Made by a program: the position numbers and the translations under genes. DNA of 64,000 nucleotides from Marinagarivorans cellulosilyticus. Its GTDB lineage: Bacteria; Pseudomonadota; Gammaproteobacteria; Pseudomonadales; Cellvibrionaceae. Shown piece after piece: positions 17,448-26,172 of the stretch (positions are counted from its first letter, which is position 1; each line of letters opens with the position of its first letter). The stretch spans positions 1,178,001 through 1,242,000 of the forward strand of contig NZ_AP023086.1 in assembly GCF_021655555.1 (NCBI RefSeq), read 5' to 3'. The notes beneath the pieces were generated by a model. That model made no database searches. It was not told the DNA's origin and saw only the letters and a list, made by a program, of their open reading frames with translations.

Positions 17448-18548
17448 ATGTCCGGTAATACGATAGGTAAACTTTTTACAGTCACCACGTTTGGTGAAAG
17501 CCACGGCCTTGCATTGGGCGCAATTGTGGATGGCTGCCCTCCTGGGATAGAGCTGACAGAAACTGACTTGCAAATCGACCTAGACCGCCGTAAACCGGGC
17601 ACTTCTCGCCATACCACTCAACGCCGCGAGCCTGATGAAGTAGAAATTTTGTCAGGTGTTTTTGAGGGCAAAACGACCGGCACCTCGATAGGCATGGTCA
17701 TTCGCAATACGGATCAGCGCTCTAAAGATTACGGCAAAATTAGAGACCAATTTCGCCCGGCACACGCCGATTACACCTACCACCATAAATACGGGATTCG
17801 CGATTACCGTGGTGGTGGACGTTCTTCTGCCCGTGAAACGGCCATGCGTGTTGCCGCTGGCGCGCTCGCCAAAAAAGTACTTAAGGCGCAGTTTGGTGTT
17901 GAAGTTGCGGGTTACTTGAGTCAGTTGGGCCCCATTGCTGTTGAAAAAGTGGATTGGAGTGAGATTAACAACAACCCCTTCTTTTGCCCTGATGTGGACA
18001 AAGTGCCAGAGATGGAAGCCTACATGGATGCTTTGCGCAAAGAGGGTGACTCCATTGGTGCCAAAATAACGGTTGTGGCTAAAGGCGTGCCTGCCGGCTG
18101 GGGTGAGCCCGTCTTCGACCGTTTGGATGCTGACATTGCCCATGCATTAATGGGTATTAATGCAGTAAAAGGGGTTGAGGTAGGAGATGGCTTTGCCTCT
18201 GTCGCCCAGAAGGGGACAGAGCATCGTGATGAAATGACGCCCGAAGGTTTTTTAAGTAATCACGCGGGCGGTGTGCTGGGGGGGATATCCTCTGGGCAGG
18301 ATATTGTTGCCCATATGGCATTAAAGCCCACATCCAGTTTGCGCCTACCTGGCCGCAGTGTTGATGTTGATGGCCAAGCGGCAGAAATTATTACTACCGG
18401 TCGTCACGACCCTTGTGTTGGCATTCGCGCAACACCGATTGCTGAAGCAATGCTGGCGATTATTTTACTGGATCACGCCTTGCGTCAGCGGGGACAAAAC
18501 GGTGCCAATCCAGCTATTGCCCCTGTGGTGCCTGGCGCTATCGATTGA
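17448..18548 (+). CDS. aroC: Chorismate synthase
   Basis: This enzyme converts 5-enolpyruvylshikimate 3-phosphate to chorismate using reduced FMN, the last shikimate step. The signature FGESHG is at 15-20. RPGHADYTYHHKYG-like (here RPAHADYTYHHKYG) and RDYRGGGRSSARETAMRVAAG are present, as is GGISSGQDI. The length of 366 is typical. The stop overlaps the presumed TTG start of the MFS gene by four bases, as seen for aroC followed by a permease in related genomes. Confidence 0.98.
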   Translation: MSGNTIGKLFTVTTFGESHGLALGAIVDGCPPGIELTETDLQIDLDRRKPGTSRHTTQRREPDEVEILSGVFEGKTTGTSIGMVIRNTDQRSKDYGKIRDQFRPAHADYTYHHKYGIRDYRGGGRSSARETAMRVAAGALAKKVLKAQFGVEVAGYLSQLGPIAVEKVDWSEINNNPFFCPDVDKVPEMEAYMDALRKEGDSIGAKITVVAKGVPAGWGEPVFDRLDADIAHALMGINAVKGVEVGDGFASVAQKGTEHRDEMTPEGFLSNHAGGVLGGISSGQDIVAHMALKPTSSLRLPGRSVDVDGQAAEIITTGRHDPCVGIRATPIAEAMLAIILLDHALRQRGQNGANPAIAPVVPGAID

Positions 18549-19711
18549 TTTCCGGTACGCCTTATTGGCGTTTAAGTGCTGTCTATTTTGGCTACTTTGC
18601 CGTTATTGGCGGGATATCGCCTTATTGGAGTGCGTACCTCGATAATATCGGCTTTGCGCCTCATGTTATTGGTTTGCTTGCTGCTATTCCGATGATTACC
18701 CGTTTAATCGCGCCTTACGTTTGGGGGGTGATTGCCGATGCCACGGGCAGGCGCTTGTGGATCATTCGGGTGGGGGTGTTTGGTGCCTTAATCAGTTTTA
18801 CGGCATTACTTTTTTCGCAGAATTTCTGGGTTTTGCTAATCGCTTCGTTCGTCTTTAGTTTTTTCTGGAATGCGGTATTGCCGCAGTTTGAAGGTTTAAC
18901 CTTAAGTCATCTTGGAGAGCGTGCCCCGCTATACAGCCGTATTCGCTTGTGGGGTTCCATCGGTTTTATTGTAATGGTTCTGGCGCTAGGTATTTTATTT
19001 GATCAAGTGTCGATTAACTATTTACCTTTTTGTTTAATACTGGGGCTAATACTTGTCTCGTTCGTAAGCTGTACTCTACCCGACGCACCAAAAGTTGATC
19101 GGGGTTCTCAAAAAAGCTTGAGTATGCGGGCTGTGTTGCGCAAACCTACAGTTGCTGGTTTTTTTATTGCTGTGTTTTTGCTGCAAGCTAGTCATGGTGT
19201 GTATTACGGGTTTTATACGCTACATCTACAGGATTATGGCTATAGCCGCACTGTAATTAGCCTGTTGTGGAGTGTGGGTGTTATTGCCGAGATCGTACTC
19301 TTTGTGTTTGCTTCTCGGTTATTGGTTGCGGTGAGTTTAAAGCTCTGCTTATTAATGTGCTTTGCCGTGGCTGCAGTGCGCTGGCTTGTTATAGGTTTGT
19401 TTGCAGACCAAATCATACTGCTATTAATTGTGCAGTTGGGGCATGCCTTTACCTTTGGTTTGGTCCACGCTGTAGCGATGACGTTAGTGCGAAATTACTT
19501 CGGGGACGCTTTGCAGGGGCGTGGGCAAGCGCTATACAGTGCAGTCGGTTTTGGCGGCGGAGCAGCGGTGGGTACCTATGCGGCAGGTTGGCTTTGGCAT
19601 TTGGGGGGAGGGATTACATTTATTGCCGCATCCTTTATGGCGATACTGGCTTTTGCGGTGGCGCTTTTCATGATGCCAGCTAATGCTTGCGAGTCAGAGA
19701 CTTTAGCATAA
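18545..19711 (+). CDS. MFS transporter (HcaT-like)
   Basis: This protein of 388 residues has about 12 transmembrane helices. It starts PYWRLSAVYFGYFAVIGGISPYWSAYL-like, the MFS_1-like pattern of HcaT/LacY-type permeases, with GRRLWIIRVGVFGAL between helices 2 and 3. The only fitting start is TTG at 18545, overlapping the aroC stop (ATTGA), so translational coupling is likely. E. coli HcaT is thought to carry 3-phenylpropionate, but the substrate here cannot be read from sequence. Confidence 0.8.
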   Translation: MISGTPYWRLSAVYFGYFAVIGGISPYWSAYLDNIGFAPHVIGLLAAIPMITRLIAPYVWGVIADATGRRLWIIRVGVFGALISFTALLFSQNFWVLLIASFVFSFFWNAVLPQFEGLTLSHLGERAPLYSRIRLWGSIGFIVMVLALGILFDQVSINYLPFCLILGLILVSFVSCTLPDAPKVDRGSQKSLSMRAVLRKPTVAGFFIAVFLLQASHGVYYGFYTLHLQDYGYSRTVISLLWSVGVIAEIVLFVFASRLLVAVSLKLCLLMCFAVAAVRWLVIGLFADQIILLLIVQLGHAFTFGLVHAVAMTLVRNYFGDALQGRGQALYSAVGFGGGAAVGTYAAGWLWHLGGGITFIAASFMAILAFAVALFMMPANACESETLA

Positions 19712-19874
19712 TTGCGTGACTTTCGGCGAGTTGTGAATATTTCACGCTTGTGCAGAAAATGTCCAATAATTGGCGTATACTTCGTCTTCTATCTAAAATA
19801 CCCGTGCAGTGTAATTTTTTTGGCGTCATGCGCGGTCTTCTGATTAATTCATTTTACAAATAGTAGGAATCCAT

Positions 19875-20807
19875 ATGCGCACCAGCCGATATCTTTTGGC
19901 CCGTGTCGTTAGCCTGTTTATAGTCTTGGCTACAATAAAAGGTGGCAGTGCTTTGCTAATAGCACAGGAGCTATGCCCATTGGTTAATTGTGATTGCCAG
20001 GCTATTTCTTTGCCGGCTTGGCAAGAACGGTGCCTGAGTGCTGAACAAACAGCTAAGGCCGCTTGTGTCGCCAATAATGGCCAGCCAAAACAGTATTGCG
20101 GTTTGCAAGGCCCAAAGGCAAAGCCTGTTGCGTTGTCGACTACACATCAACAGGTGCAGGCGACAACACTCAAAACCTTGAAGCTGCATAAGCGGCAAGT
20201 CGTGATGCTGATGTGGTCAATTAAAGATGACCTTGATAACGTGCGTTATCGCGAGGAACGTCAGTTTTTTGGTGATGCATTGCAAGTACACAAGTTGCTC
20301 GATCAAAATATAAAGCGCTTGTATACCACCCAGCGCAATGCAGCTGAAGGTGAGCGGCTACGAAAAGGTGATGATGAAGCAGCAGACTTATGGCGCGATT
20401 ACCGTGAAGAAATCGTTGATGTTGTTGCTCAGTTTGAAGCTTATGGCGAGGTACTGTGGGGCAAGTTTGAAGCGGCAACAGTGGCTAAGGAGAAAAAAGC
20501 GTACCGCTTGCTATCGATGCGCATTCTGCGTAGCGCAAGCCAGTTAAGTGAACATCTTGCTTTTGCGTATGTTGGCGAGGGTGATGTAAAGGCCTCTGCG
20601 CTAGCGTGGCAGCAATCAGCGCGAATGGCGCAAAACCTGCTATCTAAAGAGCAGCAGTCGGTAGGCAATAGCAAGCATATTGCTTATTACCGCTACCAGA
20701 CTGCTGGCCGCTGGAATCGAGCTAGCTACTATTGGATGGAAGCAAAAGACGAGCCTCGCATTGGCGAGGCTGTAAAGCAGGCGGAGCTGGCAGTCAGCGT
20801 AAATTAA
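19875..20807 (+). CDS. Exported protein of unknown family with Cys-rich N-terminus
   Basis: This protein of 310 residues was not recognised. A hydrophobic leader (about 5-30) precedes a segment with six Cys in about 50 residues (CPLVNCDC, RC, AAC, YC), suggesting disulfides outside the cytoplasm. The remainder is mostly charged helix (QVQATTLKTLKLHKRQ and ALAWQQSARMAQNLL) with TPR-like spacing but no clear repeat. It stands alone, converging on the barrel gene with a three-base gap. An ATG with a GTAGGAA site upstream supports the start. Confidence 0.6.
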   Translation: MRTSRYLLARVVSLFIVLATIKGGSALLIAQELCPLVNCDCQAISLPAWQERCLSAEQTAKAACVANNGQPKQYCGLQGPKAKPVALSTTHQQVQATTLKTLKLHKRQVVMLMWSIKDDLDNVRYREERQFFGDALQVHKLLDQNIKRLYTTQRNAAEGERLRKGDDEAADLWRDYREEIVDVVAQFEAYGEVLWGKFEAATVAKEKKAYRLLSMRILRSASQLSEHLAFAYVGEGDVKASALAWQQSARMAQNLLSKEQQSVGNSKHIAYYRYQTAGRWNRASYYWMEAKDEPRIGEAVKQAELAVSVN

Positions 20808-20810
20808 TTG

Positions 20811-21695
20811 CTAGAAGTGGATTTTAAGGCTGCCGTAAAAACCACTTAGCGAAGCATCAGAATACAGGCCTTCTAGGTCGTCTGCTTCTAGTCTCGATTT
20901 CCTGTAGCCTAGAGCGGCGCCGATTTCCATTACGTTCATATCGAACATGTATCCGCCTTCAAGCTCATAGTCATAGACTTTGTTGCTGTCATAGGCAATG
21001 GCTTTGCCCCGACCGCCAACAAAAAATCCGGATAATGGCAGGTCAAAGCGTATTTCGCTGTAGAGCAATGGAAGTATTACGTCGATATCGGTCGTTTGGG
21101 AGAGTGGGAGTATGATGCAGTACCCGCTTTGCCCTTGGATTAAGCCTTCCACTTCGCAATTGCCTCCCACAAGTTGTCGAGGCGAGGGGGTAGCATAAGT
21201 TGATTCGATGAATTCACCTGTCATTTGACGAACGCTAAGGCCTATGTCCCAGTTCACCCAGTTATCTAAGATCTCGTAATAGAGGCTTAGGTCAAAGGCG
21301 TCAATATTTAATTCGGTATGAATATTCTGTGATATATCCCAGTCTAAAGTCAGGTTTTCGTCAACAATTTGGGCGTAGCTTCTGGTCAAAACCTCCTCTA
21401 GACTTGTTCCGCTATCAGCAATTTTCGTTACATCGAGCCGAATATTCGGTAGAAGTGGAATTGGGTGTTCAAAAGCAATATGCCCGAACAATTGATTGTT
21501 TTTGCTGAATCCACGCTCTTTAAATGAAGGGATTCCCCAGCCAAATCCTTCCCTTTCGACAAGCTTGGCTTTGCCTGCAATCTCACCGCTAAAAGTGCTC
21601 TGCCAGCCCGATATAGAACCGTGCACGCCAATAAAATCTGCAAAAGCACTCGGCGCGCAGAACGCTATCATGGATGCTAGTAATAGTTTTTTCAT
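20811..21695 (-). CDS. TIGR04219-type outer-membrane beta-barrel protein
   Basis: This 294-residue protein has a signal peptide (cleavage near SAFA-DF at 19-20) and about ten amphipathic strands. It has a terminal Phe (SLKIHF) for BAM-dependent insertion. The pattern GVHGSISGWQSTFSGEIAG at the mature start and the spacing of strands fit the TIGR04219 family of Vibrio, Shewanella and relatives, whose function is unknown. One disulfide is possible between the two Cys in GNCEVEGLIQGQSGYC. Confidence 0.7.
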   Translation of the reverse strand: MKKLLLASMIAFCAPSAFADFIGVHGSISGWQSTFSGEIAGKAKLVEREGFGWGIPSFKERGFSKNNQLFGHIAFEHPIPLLPNIRLDVTKIADSGTSLEEVLTRSYAQIVDENLTLDWDISQNIHTELNIDAFDLSLYYEILDNWVNWDIGLSVRQMTGEFIESTYATPSPRQLVGGNCEVEGLIQGQSGYCIILPLSQTTDIDVILPLLYSEIRFDLPLSGFFVGGRGKAIAYDSNKVYDYELEGGYMFDMNVMEIGAALGYRKSRLEADDLEGLYSDASLSGFYGSLKIHF

Positions 21696-21762
21696 TATTA
21701 TCCCCTTGTTTTCTATAGCAGCTGTTATATCAGAAATGCTTCTTGTCGTCTGTGGGAAGATT

Positions 21763-22647
21763 TCAAAGCTTTGATGCTTTTGGCGTTGTATCGTTCAATC
21801 GTGCAATAAATGCTTGACCGGCATTGCTGAGTGTTCGCCCCGTGTGCCTTACCAATCCTAAATCTCGTTTAAGCGTTGAGCTTTGAACATTGAGTACTTT
21901 TAGCTGTTCATCGAGCATGCTTGCCGGTAAAACGCTCCAGCCAAGCCCAACCGAGCAGAGCATTTTTATGGTTTCCAAGAAGTTAGTGGCCATGCTGATG
22001 TTGAGGTTTAGCCCTTGCTCGTTAAAAAAACGGTGTATCAATTGGCCAGTATAGGTATTTAAGTCGGGCAGTATGGCTGGAGTTTGGCTTAGTTCGGCCA
22101 GCGTGCAGTCAGCGGCAATGGCGCTTTGTCGGCTGGTAATAAAAACCAGCGGGTCGTGCCAAATAGCGGTGGCGGCTAGTGGCGCATCGATTTGCGGTGG
22201 TAGCGTCACGAGCGCCAATTCGCATTTGCCTTGCAGTACGCGCTCACAGGCGACTTCCGAGTCTAAAAACTCAAAGCGCAAATTTACTTTTGGGTAGCGT
22301 TCGGCGAAGTCGCGCAGTACAGGGGGCAGTTTGTGTAAGCCAATATGGTGGCTTGTGGCTACATGTAAATCGCCGCGTACCTCTCCACTTAAGTCTTTCA
22401 CGGCGGTAGCGGCGTCTTGTATGTCGGCCAGAATTCTTTGTGCTTTTGGCAGGAGTATTTGGCCGCCTTCGGTGAGTTGCACTTGTTTTCCTATGCGGTC
22501 GAATAGGCGTGTATCAAGCAAACTTTCTAGCGCATTGATGCGTTTGCTAACGGCGGGCTGGGTGATAAACAGTTTTTCGGCGGCAAGTGAAAAAGAGCCG
22601 CATTCACTGATAATGACAAAAGCCCTTAAGGTATCTATATCCACCAT
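21763..22647 (-). CDS. LysR-family transcriptional regulator next to leuC
   Basis: This LysR protein of 294 residues has an N-terminal winged helix-turn-helix (LRAFVIISECGSFSLAAEKL and FITQPAVSKRINALE) and a C-terminal effector domain. It is divergent from leuC, as is the LysR gene beside leuCD in Pseudomonas, so control of leucine genes is a fair inference. GGAGG sits only one base before the ATG at 22647; the GTG one codon later (22644) has better spacing and may be the true start. Inducer unknown. Confidence 0.85.
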   Translation of the reverse strand: MVDIDTLRAFVIISECGSFSLAAEKLFITQPAVSKRINALESLLDTRLFDRIGKQVQLTEGGQILLPKAQRILADIQDAATAVKDLSGEVRGDLHVATSHHIGLHKLPPVLRDFAERYPKVNLRFEFLDSEVACERVLQGKCELALVTLPPQIDAPLAATAIWHDPLVFITSRQSAIAADCTLAELSQTPAILPDLNTYTGQLIHRFFNEQGLNLNISMATNFLETIKMLCSVGLGWSVLPASMLDEQLKVLNVQSSTLKRDLGLVRHTGRTLSNAGQAFIARLNDTTPKASKL

Positions 22648-22713
22648 TCCTCCGGGGAATGTTAATTATAAAAATAATGAATTGGAGTTATTGTACGGCG
22701 GTAGGCTAAAATT

Positions 22714-22754
22714 TCAACACGCTCAGTTGAGTGATATTTTTTAGCCGCTAATTA
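22714..22754 (+). promoter_or_regulatory. Candidate leuC promoter with LysR-type operator
   Basis: TCAAC-N7-GTTGA (22714-22730) is a dyad of LysR-box size. GTTGAG at 22726 can act as -35, and after 17 bases TAATTA (22749-22754) as -10, placing the operator over the -35. A second dyad AATAA-N10-TTATT lies at 22673-22692. Motif reading only. Confidence 0.35.
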
Positions 22755-22768
22755 TTGGGAATAAAACA

Positions 22769-24196
22769 ATGGCCGGTAAAACGTTATATGACAAATTATG
22801 GAACTTGCATGTCGTGTCGCAGCGAGATGATGGTTCGGCATTGATTTACATCGATCGTCATATTGTGCACGAAGTGACTTCGCCGCAGGCTTTTGAAGGG
22901 CTGCGTTTGGCGAAACGCAAACCTTGGCGGGTCGATAGCGTAGTGGCAACGCCTGACCACAATGTGCCAACCACCACGGTTGAGCGCGCCGGTGGCATTG
23001 CTGGTATTGCTGACCCTACCTCTAAGATCCAAGTGCAAACCTTGGATGATAACTGCGATGAATTGGGTATTTTAGAATTTAAAATCAACGATCAGCGCCA
23101 AGGTATTGTGCACGTTGTTGGCCCCGAAAGCGGCGCTTGCTTGCCGGGCATGACAATTGTGTGTGGCGACTCACACACCTCAACTAACGGCGCGTTAGGG
23201 GCTTTATCCATAGGGATAGGCACTAGCGAGGTTGAGCACGTATTGGCGACACAGTGCTTGGTCGCGAAGAAAATGAAAAATATGCTGGTTCGTGTCGATG
23301 GCGAATTAAGTGCAGGTATTACCCCAAAAGATGTGGTTTTGGCGATTATTGGCAAAATAGGCACTGCCGGCGGCACTGGTTATGCTATTGAATTTGGTGG
23401 TGATGTTTTTAAAGCCATGAGTATGGAAGGCCGTTTAACCGTATGCAATATGGCTATTGAGGCGGGTGCTCGTGCAGGTATGGTTGCTGTGGATCAAATC
23501 ACTTTAGATTACGTAAAAGGTAAAACTTTTGCGCCCAAAGGTGATGCATGGGATATGGCGGTTGCTGAGTGGAGCGACTTGCATAGCGATAGCGATGCGC
23601 AATTTGATGAGGTCGTCGTTTTGAATGGCGCTGAAATCGAGCCACAAGTTAGCTGGGGAACATCGCCCGAAATGGTGTTGCCTGTTAGCGGGAAAGTGCC
23701 AAACCCTGTCAATGAATCTGATAGTGTCAAAAAGGCGGGTATTGAGCGCGCGCTTGAATATATGGGGTTACAGGCTGATCAAGCGATTAATGACATTAAA
23801 GTAGATCGCGTATTCATTGGTTCTTGTACTAACTCGCGTATTGAAGACATGCGTGCCGCTGCAGCCGTTGTTGATGGCCGCCAAAAAGCGGCGTCGGTTA
23901 AAGAAGCTATTGTTGTTCCTGGATCTGGTTTAGTGAAGCAACAAGCTGAGGCTGAAGGGCTTGATAAAATATTCGTTGCCGCCGGTTTCGAGTGGCGCGA
24001 GCCCGGTTGCAGCATGTGCTTGGCGATGAATGCTGATCGCTTAGAAGACGGTGAGCACTGCGCATCGACGTCCAACCGCAATTTCGAAGGGCGCCAAGGC
24101 TACGGTGGTCGCACGCATTTGGTTAGCCCTGCCATGGCTGCCGCTGCTGGTGTTGTTGGCCATTTTGTTGATGTTCGTACAATGGAGAAAGTGTAA
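22769..24196 (+). CDS. leuC: 3-isopropylmalate dehydratase large subunit
   Basis: This aconitase-family subunit of 475 residues, with LeuD, isomerises 2- to 3-isopropylmalate in leucine synthesis. The [4Fe-4S] ligands are in GSCTNSRIEDMR (about 350-361) and PGCSMCLAMN (about 411-420). DRHIVHEVTSPQAFEGLR and GDSHTSTNGALG are substrate-site blocks. Its TAA shares one base with the ATG of leuD, so the subunits are translationally coupled. Confidence 0.98.
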   Translation: MAGKTLYDKLWNLHVVSQRDDGSALIYIDRHIVHEVTSPQAFEGLRLAKRKPWRVDSVVATPDHNVPTTTVERAGGIAGIADPTSKIQVQTLDDNCDELGILEFKINDQRQGIVHVVGPESGACLPGMTIVCGDSHTSTNGALGALSIGIGTSEVEHVLATQCLVAKKMKNMLVRVDGELSAGITPKDVVLAIIGKIGTAGGTGYAIEFGGDVFKAMSMEGRLTVCNMAIEAGARAGMVAVDQITLDYVKGKTFAPKGDAWDMAVAEWSDLHSDSDAQFDEVVVLNGAEIEPQVSWGTSPEMVLPVSGKVPNPVNESDSVKKAGIERALEYMGLQADQAINDIKVDRVFIGSCTNSRIEDMRAAAAVVDGRQKAASVKEAIVVPGSGLVKQQAEAEGLDKIFVAAGFEWREPGCSMCLAMNADRLEDGEHCASTSNRNFEGRQGYGGRTHLVSPAMAAAAGVVGHFVDVRTMEKV

Positions 24197-24843
24197 TGAG
24201 AGCTTTTACACAGCATACTGGTTTGGTGGGGCCAATGGATCGCGCCAACGTGGATACCGATTTAATTATTCCTAAGCAGTTTTTAAAATCGATTAAACGC
24301 AGTGGTTTTGGCCCAAATGCGTTTGACGAATTGCGTTACTTGGATGAAGGCTCGCCAGAAAAACCCAATGAAGGGCGTCCGTTAAATACCGACTTTCCAC
24401 TGAATGCCGCACGTTACCAAGGTGCCAGTGTTTTATTGACGCGTAAAAACTTTGGTTGTGGCTCTAGCCGCGAACATGCGCCTTGGGCGTTAGATGAGTA
24501 TGGTTTTCGGGCGGTTATTGCTCCAAGCTTTGCTGATATTTTCTTTAATAACTGTTTTAAAAACGGCATGTTGCCCATTGTATTGGCTGAAGAGGTTGTC
24601 GAGCAGTTGTTTCAAGAAATGTATGCCCAAGAAGGCTACAGTCTAACCATTGATTTAGAGCGGCAGGTGGTTATTAAGCCTAACGGCGACGAGTTGGCAT
24701 TTGAAGTGGACGAATTCCGCAAGCACTGCTTATTAAATGGTTTTGATGATATTGGTTTGACCTTGCAAGATGCCGATAAAATTACCGCCTATGAGCAAGC
24801 GCGCAAAAAAACTGCTCCTTGGTTATTTAATTTTGGCTCGTAA
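24196..24843 (+). CDS. leuD: 3-isopropylmalate dehydratase small subunit
   Basis: This 215-residue swivel-domain partner of LeuC shows the family blocks NVDTDLIIPKQFLK (about 19-32), NFGCGSSREHAPWAL (about 87-101) and ADIFFNNCFKNGMLPI. The length is normal. It overlaps leuC by one base. A 141-bp spacer separates it from leuB, in which no clear terminator is seen, so leuCDB may be one transcript. Confidence 0.98.
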   Translation: MRAFTQHTGLVGPMDRANVDTDLIIPKQFLKSIKRSGFGPNAFDELRYLDEGSPEKPNEGRPLNTDFPLNAARYQGASVLLTRKNFGCGSSREHAPWALDEYGFRAVIAPSFADIFFNNCFKNGMLPIVLAEEVVEQLFQEMYAQEGYSLTIDLERQVVIKPNGDELAFEVDEFRKHCLLNGFDDIGLTLQDADKITAYEQARKKTAPWLFNFGS

Positions 24844-24984
24844 ATATTAAATAGCTGAATAAAACATTCAGGCGCGCACCTCAGCTTTATTAACTCTCGC
24901 AAGTGGCTCTTTAGTAGGGTGCTTGTGAAGAGTGGGTAAGCTTATGGCTTGTGCCGCTAAGATAAAAATTATTAGGAAAAAATA

Positions 24985-26055
24985 ATGCCCAATATTGTAG
25001 TTTTACCCGGTGATGGTATCGGGCCAGAGATTGTTGATGAAGCAATTAAAGTATTGAAAGCCGCCGATGCTAAGTTCGGTTTAGATTTAAATTACGAGCA
25101 GGATCTGCTTGGTGGTGCGGCAATCGATGCTCACGGTGTCCCGCTAGCTGATAGCACTTTAGATAAATGCCGCAAAGCCGATGCTATTTTAATGGGTTCG
25201 GTTGGCGGCCCCAAATGGGATGCGATTGAAGCGGCTAAGCGTCCTGAAAAAGGTTTGTTGAAGCTGCGTTACGAGCTTGGTTTATATGCCAACTTGCGCC
25301 CAGCGATTTTGTATCCACAGTTGGCCGATGCTTCGTCACTCAAACCTGAAATTGTAGCGGGGCTCGATATTTTAATTGTTCGTGAATTAACGGGCGGTAT
25401 TTATTTTGGCGAGCCACGCGGTATTCGCGTTTTAGAAAATGGCGAAAAACAGGGTTTTAATACTTACGTTTATGCCGAACACGAAATAGAGCGCATTGCC
25501 CGTACTGCATTTGAAATGGCGCAAAAGCGCGGTAAAAAAGTGTGCTCTGTGGATAAAGCAAACGTATTGGAAGCGACCGTTTTGTGGCGTGAGGTGATGG
25601 AGCGCATAGCACCAGAATATCCTGATGTAGAGCTAAGCCATATGTACGTTGATAATGCCGCGATGCAGTTAGTGCGCGCACCAAAGCAATTTGATGTGGT
25701 GGTTACTGGCAATATGTTTGGCGATATTTTATCGGATACAGCGGCAATGCTGACGGGCTCAATCGGCATGTTGCCTTCTGCCTCTTTAAACCAAAGCGGC
25801 GCAGGCTTGTACGAGCCGGTACACGGCAGTGCTCCAGATATTGCTGGTCAAGGTATTGCTAATCCGTTGGCGACGATTCTTTCGGCCTCCATGATGCTGC
25901 GCTACTCGTTAAATCAAAGTGCCGCTGCCGATGCTATTGAGGCTGCGGTGGGTAAAGTGTTGGATAAAGGCTTGCGTACAGCGGATATCTACACCGAGGG
26001 TTTTGAAAAAGTCAGTTGTCAAGCAATGGGCGACGCAGTAGTTGCAGCACTGTAA
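24985..26055 (+). CDS. leuB: 3-isopropylmalate dehydrogenase
   Basis: This 356-residue NAD-dependent oxidative decarboxylase converts 3-isopropylmalate to 2-oxoisocaproate. The start PGDGIGPEIVDEA and RELTGGIYFG (about 136-145) are typical. The metal and cofactor block NMFGDILSDTAAMLTGS (about 243-259) and EPVHGSAPDIAGQGIANP near 280 are intact. GGAAAAAA precedes the ATG. It is the third of the leucine genes here; leuA is not in the window. Confidence 0.98.
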   Translation: MPNIVVLPGDGIGPEIVDEAIKVLKAADAKFGLDLNYEQDLLGGAAIDAHGVPLADSTLDKCRKADAILMGSVGGPKWDAIEAAKRPEKGLLKLRYELGLYANLRPAILYPQLADASSLKPEIVAGLDILIVRELTGGIYFGEPRGIRVLENGEKQGFNTYVYAEHEIERIARTAFEMAQKRGKKVCSVDKANVLEATVLWREVMERIAPEYPDVELSHMYVDNAAMQLVRAPKQFDVVVTGNMFGDILSDTAAMLTGSIGMLPSASLNQSGAGLYEPVHGSAPDIAGQGIANPLATILSASMMLRYSLNQSAAADAIEAAVGKVLDKGLRTADIYTEGFEKVSCQAMGDAVVAAL

Positions 26056-26064
26056 GTGAGCGTT

Positions 26065-26090
26065 GGCGCCGTAAATTTATGCGCCTCGTT
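26065..26090 (+). terminator. Possible leuB terminator
   Basis: GGCGC (26065) and GCGCC (26081) can pair around an 11-base loop, followed by TCGTTTTA. The short stem makes this a weak candidate. Confidence 0.3.
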
Positions 26091-26172
26091 TTAAATTATT
26101 ATCAGAAGTAGACGTATGATCGTATCCGTTTTGTGATTAGACGTTACTCGATACAGGTTTTGGAGATATAAA

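Noticed and set aside
17652..18143. 163-residue open frame antisense to aroC
   Set aside because: Fully within a highly conserved enzyme gene; no start signal.
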